NCBI GenBank assembly: GCA_004556985.1
Contig: SFFC01000060.1
Span: 1 to 13,415, forward strand
DNA from: Clostridiales bacterium
Lineage (GTDB): Bacteria > Bacillota > Clostridia > Christensenellales > Aristaeellaceae
Length of the DNA: 13,415 bases
Direction of reading: 5' to 3'
This document shows, in pieces, positions 1-5,384 of this stretch. Position numbers and translations under genes: made by a program. The first letter of the stretch is position 1; each line of letters starts with the position of its first letter. The notes under the pieces were generated by a model. That model was not told where the DNA came from. It did not search any database and saw only the letters and a program-made list of their open reading frames with translations.

Positions 1-860
1 CCGGCAATGACGCCGTCGATGATGTACTTCTGGCAGACCAGGTACATGACGATGATCGGCAGTACCGTGATCATGATGCAGGCCATCATCGGGGCCATCT
101 CCACGCGGCCATAGCTGCCGCGGAAATACTGGATCGCCATGGGGATGGTGCGGTATTTCTTGATATCCAGCACCAGCGTCGGGAGCAGATAGTCGTTCCA
201 GACCCACATGGTTTCCAGAATCGCGGTGGAGATCATCGTCGGCTTGAGGATCGGGAAGACGACCTTGAAGAAGATCTGGAGCGGATTGCAGCCGTCGATC
301 ATGGCCGCCTCTTCAATAGCGACGGGGACGGACTTCATGAAGCCCGTGAACATGAACACCGCCAGACCCGCGCCGAAGCCGAGGTAGATGATGCAGATGT
401 TGAAGGGGTTGTTGAGCCGGAGCGTATCGGCCGTTTTGGAGAGGGTGAACATCACCATCTGGAAGGGGACGACCATGGAGAACGCGCAGAGCAGATACAT
501 CAGCTTGGAAACCTTGCCGGTGACGCGGGTGATGTACCAGCCGCACATCGAGCAGCACAGCAGAATCAGGATGACGGAGGTGACGGTGATCACCAGCGAA
601 TAGCCGAACGAGCTCAGGAAGTCCATCTGCGTGATGCCGTAGACGTAATTGCTCAGGCCGACAAAGGTCTCCCGCGTCGGCAGCTCAAAGACCGCGGTCG
701 TGGAGATCGCCAGCTCCGTCTTGAGGGAGTTGAGCAGGATGAGCAGAACCGGATAGATCCACACGATGCACAGCAGCGCGAGGAATACGGAGAGCGCGAC
801 ATCGACAATGCGGCGCGCGCCGGAAACGGCGCCGTCATGATAGACACGGGTCTTTGTCAT
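1..860 (-). CDS. Carbohydrate ABC transporter permease, MalG type (C-terminus cut by window edge)
   Basis: Inner subunit of a CUT1-type sugar importer, predicted to form the membrane channel with the MalF-type partner encoded just upstream. The reading frame begins ATG at 860 and is open to the left edge, giving 286 residues. The last visible residues (QKYIIDGVIA) match the usual end of this family, so only a few residues should be missing. Several hydrophobic segments are visible. The EAA loop that contacts the ATPase is present (EEAAMIDGCNPLQIFFKVVF, followed by P). The start overlaps the stop of the preceding gene as TAATG, and an AAGGAGGTG ribosome binding site lies inside the end of that gene, so translation is probably coupled. 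The sugar transported cannot be read from the sequence. The family call is firm. Confidence 0.93.
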   Translation of the reverse strand, partial: MTKTRVYHDGAVSGARRIVDVALSVFLALLCIVWIYPVLLILLNSLKTELAISTTAVFELPTRETFVGLSNYVYGITQMDFLSSFGYSLVITVTSVILILLCCSMCGWYITRVTGKVSKLMYLLCAFSMVVPFQMVMFTLSKTADTLRLNNPFNICIIYLGFGAGLAVFMFTGFMKSVPVAIEEAAMIDGCNPLQIFFKVVFPILKPTMISTAILETMWVWNDYLLPTLVLDIKKYRTIPMAIQYFRGSYGRVEMAPMMACIMITVLPIIVMYLVCQKYIIDGVIA

Positions 861-1711
861 TACTGCTGCACCTCCTTGCGACGGGTGAAGTAGAGCTGAA
901 CGAGCGCAATCGCAATCACCAGCAGGAAGAAGACGACGGCCTTCGCCTGGCCGATGCCCTTCCACTGGGCGCCGCTGCGCGCATAGAACGTATCATAGAT
1001 GTTCAGCGCGAGCATCTGGCTGGCCTTGGCCGGCTCGCCGGCGGTCAGCGAGAGGTTCTGGTCGAAGAGCTTGAAGGAGTTGGTCAGCGTCAGGAAGGAG
1101 CAGATGGTGATGGAGGGCATGACCATCGGCAGCTTGACCTTGATGAGCGCCTGGAAGCCCGTCGCGCCGTCGATGGAGGCGGCCTCGAGCAGGTCGCCCG
1201 GCACATTCTGCAGGCCGGCGATGTAGATGATCATCATGTAGCCGATCTGCTGCCAGCACATCAGGATGATCAGGCCCCAGAAGCCGTAGGTCGCATCCAG
1301 CGCGAGCAGCGGCTTGCCCAGGTTGGTCAGCAGGCCGTTGAGCAGGATCTGCCAGATATAGCCAAGGACGATGCCGCCGATCAGGTTCGGAAGGAAGAAG
1401 ACCGTGCGGAAGATGTTGGTGCCCTTGAGGCCGCGCGTCAGCGCGAGCGCCAGGGCAAAGGCGATGACGTTGATGAGGATGGTCGAGACGATGGTGAACT
1501 TCGCCGTGAACCAGAAGGCGCTGACAAACGTCGGATCGGCGAAGACCTTGAAATAGTTGTCCAGGCCCACAAAGGTCGTCTTGCTGATGGTCGTAAACTT
1601 GTGGAAGGACAGATAAATGCCCCAGAGGAACGGCCAGATGAAGCCGATGATAAACGCGGCCAGCGTCGGGAGCAGAAACACGGGCCAATAGCGCTTGATT
1701 GCTTTTTCCAT
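860..1711 (-). CDS. Carbohydrate ABC transporter permease, MalF type
   Basis: Membrane permease of a CUT1-type sugar importer, 283 residues, which is the normal length for MalF/UgpA-like proteins lacking the extra periplasmic domain of enteric MalF. A first membrane helix follows a short basic N-terminus (MEKAIKRYW). The ATPase-contact EAA loop is clear at residues 176-195 (EAASIDGATGFQALIKVKLP). An in-frame upstream ATG exists at 1774, but it lies within a hairpin and lacks a good ribosome binding site. The chosen ATG at 1711 has GGGAGG about 6 nt upstream. It follows the binding-protein gene after a 111-nt gap holding two hairpins and precedes the MalG-type gene with a 1-nt overlap. No ATPase gene is visible in the window, so a shared MsmK/MalK-type ATPase elsewhere may serve this importer. 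Confidence 0.95.
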   Translation of the reverse strand: MEKAIKRYWPVFLLPTLAAFIIGFIWPFLWGIYLSFHKFTTISKTTFVGLDNYFKVFADPTFVSAFWFTAKFTIVSTILINVIAFALALALTRGLKGTNIFRTVFFLPNLIGGIVLGYIWQILLNGLLTNLGKPLLALDATYGFWGLIILMCWQQIGYMMIIYIAGLQNVPGDLLEAASIDGATGFQALIKVKLPMVMPSITICSFLTLTNSFKLFDQNLSLTAGEPAKASQMLALNIYDTFYARSGAQWKGIGQAKAVVFFLLVIAIALVQLYFTRRKEVQQ

Positions 1712-1727
1712 ACAAACCTCCCGGTTA

Positions 1728-1769
1728 GCCGCCTGCAAAGGGACAGCGTTTTGTCCCTTTGCAGGCGGC
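1728..1769 (-). promoter_or_regulatory. Perfect 17-bp stem-loop upstream of MalF-type gene
   Basis: Perfect inverted repeat: arm GCCGCCTGCAAAGGGAC at 1728-1744, 8-nt loop, and the exact complement at 1753-1769. In the minus-strand transcript it sits between the binding-protein stop and the permease ribosome binding site, 16 nt before the permease ATG. No U-run follows on the transcript strand, so it is more likely a processing or stabilising stem, or a translational damper, than a terminator. Hairpins at this place are known in binding-protein operons, where they keep binding-protein mRNA in excess of permease mRNA. The role here is inferred. It could also be one copy of a dispersed repeat. 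Confidence 0.8.
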
Positions 1770-1780
1770 CACATAACAAG

Positions 1781-1810
1781 AGGGAGGACGGGCAGCGGCC
1801 CGCCCTCCCT
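1781..1810 (-). terminator. Strand-specific GC hairpin after the binding-protein gene (partial terminator)
   Basis: A 13-bp stem with a 4-nt loop begins 12 nt after the stop codon of the binding-protein gene. The arms are AGGGAGGACGGGC (1781-1793) and GCCCGCCCTCCCT (1798-1810) on the plus strand. The single imperfect position is an A-C mismatch in plus-strand RNA but a G-U pair in minus-strand RNA, so the stem is complete only in the transcript of this operon. It is followed on that strand by CUUGUUAU, a weak U-tract. Likely a leaky terminator or 3' stabiliser that lowers permease expression relative to the binding protein. Confidence 0.65.
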
Positions 1811-1822
1811 GTGGCGTTGCAG

Positions 1823-3088
1823 TTAGTGGCTCAGCGCATACTCGGTGGCCCAGCCATCGACGAAAGCGGAGACGACGGCATCCCAGTCGCCCGTGCCGGC
1901 CGCATAGGCGGTCATCGCGGAGCCGAGGCCGTTCTTCCACTCCTCAGACGGCATGGTGGTGAAGTTCCAGGTGACCGGAACCTTGCCGCTGGCCGTCAGC
2001 GCGGTATCGACCGCGACGAGCGGGTTGGAGGAGGCATACTCGCCGGTGAAGGTGTCGAACGGAACGACGAAGCCCATGTCCTGAGACATGCTCTTGCGGC
2101 CCTCGTCAGAGGTGATGACCCACTCGAGGAACGCGAGGGTGGCGTCGATGTCTTCCTGATCGGCCGTGCCGTTCACGCACCAGAAGTTCTCGGTGCCGGT
2201 GCACAGGCCCTGAGTCTCTTCGCCTTCACCGCCGATGAGGATCGGGAGCATGGTGATGTTTTCGGCGCCGAGGGAGGAGATATCGCCCCAGGCCCAGGTG
2301 CCGTTCTGATAGAAGACGGCCTTCTCGCCGACGAACTCAGCGACGGCGTCGTTGCCGGTCTTGGAGGCCAGCAGGGCCGGATCGCAGGTGGAATCGGTGA
2401 TGTAGAGATCCCAGATCGCCTTGAAGTTGTCCAGATAGGTGCCCTTGATGGCGGCGGTGGAGGTGATGCCGTCGGCCTTGTACTCATAGTAGATGGGCAT
2501 GTTGGCCAGATGGGTCTTGAAGCGCCAGTCGGAGGAGCCGTCCATGCCGGCGGAGGTGAAGGCGCCATCGACGCCCAGCTCGTCCTTGCGGGCCTGGATG
2601 TCATCCGCGACTTCCTTCAGCTTGGCGAAGGTGTTGATGTCCTCAGCCTTGTAGCCGGCCTTCTCCAGCAGCTTGGTGTTGGCGATGATGCCGTAGGTCT
2701 CGATGACGTAGGCAATGCCCTGCACCGCGTCGCCGTCCTTGAGGGCGAAGGCGTCGGAGGTCAGATGCTTGTAGATCTCGGAATCGGCGAGATCATAGCA
2801 GTAGTCGCTCCAGTTCGCCAGGCCGACCGGGCCGTTGACCTGGAACAGCGTCGGCGGATCGCTCTTTTCGATCTCGGACATGAGCGTCGTCTCATACTGG
2901 CCGGAGGCGGCGGTCACGACGGTGACGGGCACGCCGGTCTGCTCGGTGTAGAGCGCGGCGAGCTCCTGCCACTGGGCATCCTGCTCGGGCTTGAAGTTGA
3001 GGTAGTAGACAGAGCCCTCCGCGCAGGCAGAGGCGGCGAGCGTCAGGCACAGGCACAGCGCCAGCGCCAGGGTCAGGATTTTCTTCAT
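1823..3088 (-). CDS. Extracellular sugar-binding protein of ABC importer
   Basis: Captures the sugar outside the membrane and delivers it to the two permeases encoded downstream. The 421 residues fit the SBP_bac_1/CUT1 binding-protein family. The N-terminus is a secretion signal: a basic KK, a long Leu/Ala/Cys core, then AASACAEG at residues 18-25. C22 could be the lipidated cysteine, but the -3 residue is Ala rather than Leu, and ACA-EG could instead be a signal peptidase I site, so the anchoring mode is undecided. The mature part begins VYYLNFKPE and has the aromatic-rich pattern of sugar binders (for example NGTWAWGD and FWCVNG). The ATG at 3088 has GAAAGGGG about 9 nt upstream. It is first in the operon behind a strong promoter. 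Substrate unknown. Confidence 0.93.
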   Translation of the reverse strand: MKKILTLALALCLCLTLAASACAEGSVYYLNFKPEQDAQWQELAALYTEQTGVPVTVVTAASGQYETTLMSEIEKSDPPTLFQVNGPVGLANWSDYCYDLADSEIYKHLTSDAFALKDGDAVQGIAYVIETYGIIANTKLLEKAGYKAEDINTFAKLKEVADDIQARKDELGVDGAFTSAGMDGSSDWRFKTHLANMPIYYEYKADGITSTAAIKGTYLDNFKAIWDLYITDSTCDPALLASKTGNDAVAEFVGEKAVFYQNGTWAWGDISSLGAENITMLPILIGGEGEETQGLCTGTENFWCVNGTADQEDIDATLAFLEWVITSDEGRKSMSQDMGFVVPFDTFTGEYASSNPLVAVDTALTASGKVPVTWNFTTMPSEEWKNGLGSAMTAYAAGTGDWDAVVSAFVDGWATEYALSH

Positions 3089-3133
3089 AAAACAAATCCC
3101 CTTTCAAAAAATTCGCTCGGGGGCAGGGAAAAC

Positions 3134-3159
3134 AAGCGCTTCCCCAAACCTGTGGGGAA
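3134..3159. promoter_or_regulatory. Candidate operator repeats at the sugar-operon transcription start
   Basis: Two inverted repeats overlap the predicted start of the sugar-operon transcript. One is the even palindrome AAGCGCTT at 3134-3141, resembling the CG-centred core of LacI-family sites. The other is TTCCCCA (3140-3146) facing TGGGGAA (3153-3159) across 6 nt. A repressor bound here would block initiation or early elongation, as is usual for LacI-type control of sugar uptake. The AAGCGCTT site matches the CcpA cre consensus only in its central part, so a local LacI-type regulator is the better guess. No regulator gene is in the window. Confidence 0.5.
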
Positions 3160-3160
3160 T

Positions 3161-3189
3161 ATTATAAAAGAGCGTCAGGCATTTGTCAA
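3161..3189 (-). promoter_or_regulatory. Sigma-A promoter of the sugar-import operon
   Basis: On the minus strand: TTGACA (3189-3184), 17-nt spacer, TATAAT (3166-3161). Both hexamers are exact consensus with optimal spacing. Transcription should start near 3154 and give a leader of about 65 nt. A promoter this strong generally needs a repressor, which fits the inverted repeats immediately downstream. Confidence 0.9.
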
Positions 3190-3327
3190 TGAGGTTGTGA
3201 AAGAAAGTCGATCGTTTAGCTAAATTTTACGAACAAAAAGAAGGAGAGGGTCGAAAAATGGGCGTTCTGCCGGACGGACGAGCGGCATAGCGCAAAGCGG
3301 AGGAGGCGCGTAGATGCAGATGCGATA

Positions 3328-3356
3328 TTGAGAAAAAGAGGAATATATGCTATAAT
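3328..3356 (+). promoter_or_regulatory. Sigma-A promoter of ychF
   Basis: TTGAGA at 3328-3333, 17-nt spacer, TATAAT at 3351-3356, preceded by TGC so that it is also an extended -10 (TGnTATAAT). Predicted start near 3363, leaving a leader of about 90 nt before the ychF ATG. Confidence 0.85.
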
Positions 3357-3451
3357 CAAAGATCAGAATTGAACTGCTCCGCTCACGCGCCGCGCGGCGG
3401 CACGGGCGGACAGGCAGAGGATGAAAGAAACAAGAGGAGCTGTTTATAACC

Positions 3452-4549
3452 ATGAAACTCGGCGTCGTCGGTCTGCCCAACGTGGGCAAATCCACCCTGT
3501 TCAACGCGATCACCAAGGCGGGCGCGGAAGCGGCCAACTATCCTTTCTGCACGATTGAGCCCAACACGGGCGTCGTCGCCGTGCCGGACGAGCGGCTTGA
3601 CAAGCTGGCGGCGATGTACAGCCCGAAGAAGAAGACGCCCGCCGTCATCGAATTCGTCGATATCGCGGGCCTGGTCAAGGGCGCCAGCCACGGCGAGGGG
3701 CTGGGCAACAAGTTCCTTTCCCATATCCGCGAATGCGAGGCGATCGTGCACGTCGTGCGCTGCTTTGAGGACGCGGACATCATCCGCCACGCGGACAGCC
3801 TGAACCCACAGCACGACATCGAGACGATCAATCTCGAGCTGATCGCCGCCGACCGGGAGACCGTTGCCAAGCGCGCCGAGCGCGCCGCCAAGATGCTCAA
3901 GAGCGGCGAAAAGAAATTCGCGGACGAGGCGGAGCTGGGCGAGAAGCTGCTTGAGCACCTGGACAACCTGCAGCCCGCGCGCACCTGCCCGATGACGGAC
4001 AAGGAGCGGGAGATTGCGCGGGAATGGTTCCTGCTGACGACCAAGCCCGTGATCTACGCCTGCAACATCAAGGAGGACGACCTGGGCAGGGACGAGGACA
4101 CGATTCCCGGCGTCACGGACGTCAAGGCCATCGCTGCCGAGGAAAACGCCAAGGTGCTCGTCATCTCTGCGAAGATCGAGGAGGATATCGCGCAGATGGA
4201 GGACGAGGAGAAGGCGATGTTCCTGGAGGAGCTGGGCATCGGCAAGAGCGGCCTGGACAGGCTGATCGCCGAATGCTACGACCTGCTGGGGCTGATCTCC
4301 TTCCTGACGGCGGGCGCGGATGAGTGCCGCGCATGGACGATCCGCAAGGGCACGAAGGCGCCGCAGGCCGCCGGCAAGATTCACAGCGACTTTGAGCGCG
4401 GCTTCATCCGCGCGGAGATCGTCTCCTTTGAGGAGCTGGAGAAGAACGGCTCCATGACCGCCTGCAAGGAGAAGGGCCTCGTGCGCAGCGAGGGCAAGGA
4501 CTACGTCATGCAGGATGGCGACGTGACGCTGTTCCGCTTCAACGTCTGA
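3452..4549 (+). CDS. ychF: YchF/OLA1-family ribosome-associated ATPase
   Basis: Obg-family P-loop protein that, as known for the family, prefers ATP over GTP, binds ribosomes and is linked to stress responses. The 365 residues match the usual length. Motifs: Walker A/G1 GLPNVGKST at residues 7-15; the phosphate-contact region NYPFCTIEPN; G3-like DIAGLVKGAS; the altered G4 NIKE, typical of YchF where NKxD would be found in true GTPases; and a C-terminal TGS domain ending ACKEKGLVRSEGKDYVMQDGDV followed by TLFRFNV. The start is the only sensible ATG; AGAGGAG lies about 12 nt upstream, a slightly long spacing. It is transcribed alone, bounded by its own promoter and a terminator. No pth gene, its frequent neighbour in other bacteria, is present. 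Confidence 0.98.
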   Translation: MKLGVVGLPNVGKSTLFNAITKAGAEAANYPFCTIEPNTGVVAVPDERLDKLAAMYSPKKKTPAVIEFVDIAGLVKGASHGEGLGNKFLSHIRECEAIVHVVRCFEDADIIRHADSLNPQHDIETINLELIAADRETVAKRAERAAKMLKSGEKKFADEAELGEKLLEHLDNLQPARTCPMTDKEREIAREWFLLTTKPVIYACNIKEDDLGRDEDTIPGVTDVKAIAAEENAKVLVISAKIEEDIAQMEDEEKAMFLEELGIGKSGLDRLIAECYDLLGLISFLTAGADECRAWTIRKGTKAPQAAGKIHSDFERGFIRAEIVSFEELEKNGSMTACKEKGLVRSEGKDYVMQDGDVTLFRFNV

Positions 4550-4576
4550 TCGGGCGGCACAGGAAGAAACTGACAG

Positions 4577-4611
4577 GGGCGCGACACCGGGAAGCCGGGC
4601 CGCGCCCTTTT
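4577..4611 (+). terminator. Rho-independent terminator of ychF
   Basis: Starts 27 nt after the ychF stop. Outer stem GGGCGCG (4577-4583) pairs with CGCGCCC (4601-4607). Inner stem CCGG (4587-4590) pairs with CCGG (4595-4598) around a GAAG tetraloop, with a small internal bulge. A TTTT run (4608-4611) follows directly. Confidence 0.85.
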
Positions 4612-4636
4612 CAAATGGAAGCGTATATGGTACAAT
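4608..4636 (+). promoter_or_regulatory. Promoter of the HAD phosphatase/lipoprotein operon
   Basis: TACAAT at 4631-4636 is preceded by TGG, giving an extended -10. At the optimal 17-nt spacing lies TTTTCA (4608-4613), a 4-of-6 match to the -35 consensus whose T run is the U-tract of the ychF terminator. Predicted start near 4643, leader about 35 nt. Confidence 0.7.
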
Positions 4637-4676
4637 ACACGCAGAAAGACAGGGCGAGCCCCGGAAAGAGGACGAC

Positions 4677-5384
4677 ATGGACAGACGGTATGACGTGCTG
4701 CTGTGCGACGCGGACAACACGATCTTCGATTTTACCAAGGCGGAGGAAAACGCCTTTGCCATCGCCTGCGCGCACGCGGGAATCGACGGGGCGGAGCGGC
4801 TGCTGCCGGTCTACGCGGACATCAACAGCGCGATGTGGAAGCTGCTCGAGTTGGGCGGCATCACGCAGAGCGTGCTGCGCGTGCGCCGCTTTGAGCTCTT
4901 CCTGACGGCCATCGGGCGCACGGACATCGACGCGCGGGACATGGGCGACACGTTTGCCGACGCACTGGGGCAGCAGAGCGTGCCGCTGCCCGGCGCGGTC
5001 GAGGCGGTCGCGCGCTGGAGCCGCGTGCTGCCGGTCGTCATCGTGACCAACGGCATTTCGAAGGTGCAGCACGGGCGCATGGAGGGCAGCGAGGTGCGCC
5101 ATTTCATCTCCGGCATGGTCATCAGCGAGGAGGTCGGCGCGGCGAAGCCCGATCCCAGAATGCTGGAGCTGGCGATGGAGAAGGCCGGCGTCACGGACAG
5201 GCGGCGCGCGCTCATGCTGGGCGATTCCCTCTCCAGCGACATCGCTGCGGCGGCGAACGCGGGTGTGGACGCCTGCTGGTTCAACCCCCGGGGCGCGAAG
5301 AACGCGAAGGGACTGCCCGTGCGCTATGAGATCCGCTCGCTTGACGAGGTGGATGCGATTCTGACGGGGGAGGCGGGCGCATGA
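4677..5384 (+). CDS. HAD-superfamily phosphatase, YjjG/YfnB-like nucleotidase
   Basis: Cytosolic haloacid-dehalogenase-type phosphatase, 235 residues. Motif I DADNT at residues 11-15 supplies the nucleophile D11 and acid/base D13. Motif II is VIVTNG with T124. Motif III lysine is K157 in AAKPDP. Motif IV is LGDSLSSD with D183 and D188. The helical cap between residues 20 and 100 is of the C1 type. The sequence after motif I (FDFTKAEENAF) resembles the YjjG-type pyrimidine 5'-nucleotidases, which clear noncanonical nucleotides, but substrate in this superfamily cannot be read from motifs. ATG at 4677 has AGAGGA close upstream. The stop overlaps the next start as ATGA, so translation of the lipoprotein is probably coupled, though no functional link is obvious. 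Confidence 0.92.
   Translation: MDRRYDVLLCDADNTIFDFTKAEENAFAIACAHAGIDGAERLLPVYADINSAMWKLLELGGITQSVLRVRRFELFLTAIGRTDIDARDMGDTFADALGQQSVPLPGAVEAVARWSRVLPVVIVTNGISKVQHGRMEGSEVRHFISGMVISEEVGAAKPDPRMLELAMEKAGVTDRRRALMLGDSLSSDIAAAANAGVDACWFNPRGAKNAKGLPVRYEIRSLDEVDAILTGEAGA

Larger units (their letters stand above)
3089..3451. other. 363-bp divergent intergenic region
   Basis: This gap separates the leftward sugar-import operon from rightward ychF. Reading left to right it holds the binding-protein ribosome binding site, two inverted repeats, the minus-strand promoter (to 3189), an AT-rich stretch, the ychF promoter (3328-3356) and a GC-rich ychF leader containing the 12-nt palindrome CGCCGCGCGGCG at 3388-3399. 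Between 3190 and 3327 I see no gene. A 10-codon frame at 3258-3290 has an AAGGAGAGG in front of it but no promoter, and I do not call it. Confidence 0.7.

Noticed and set aside
1728..1769. Insertion-sequence or MITE end for the perfect inverted repeat
   Set aside because: No flanking target duplication or transposase is visible; a transcript hairpin in a binding-protein operon explains it better, though a dispersed repeat cannot be excluded from one window.
1712..1774. Upstream start for the MalF-type permease
   Set aside because: The added residues would be encoded by the inverted repeat, do not resemble a permease N-terminus, and the internal ATG at 1711 has a good ribosome binding site.
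854..3223. 789-codon open frame on the plus strand opposite the sugar transporter genes
   Set aside because: It is antisense to three clear ABC transporter genes, has no recognisable domain and is rich in Arg, Gly, Asp and Glu, as expected from antisense frames in high-GC DNA.
3258..3290. 10-codon frame MGVLPDGRAA preceded by AAGGAGAGG, possible leader peptide
   Set aside because: It lies upstream of the ychF promoter, no promoter is visible for it, and it has no regulatory codon run. The ribosome binding site match is probably chance in a purine-rich stretch.
3383..4762. 459-codon minus-strand open frame opposite ychF
   Set aside because: Antisense to a well-recognised gene and crosses its terminator; no family resemblance.
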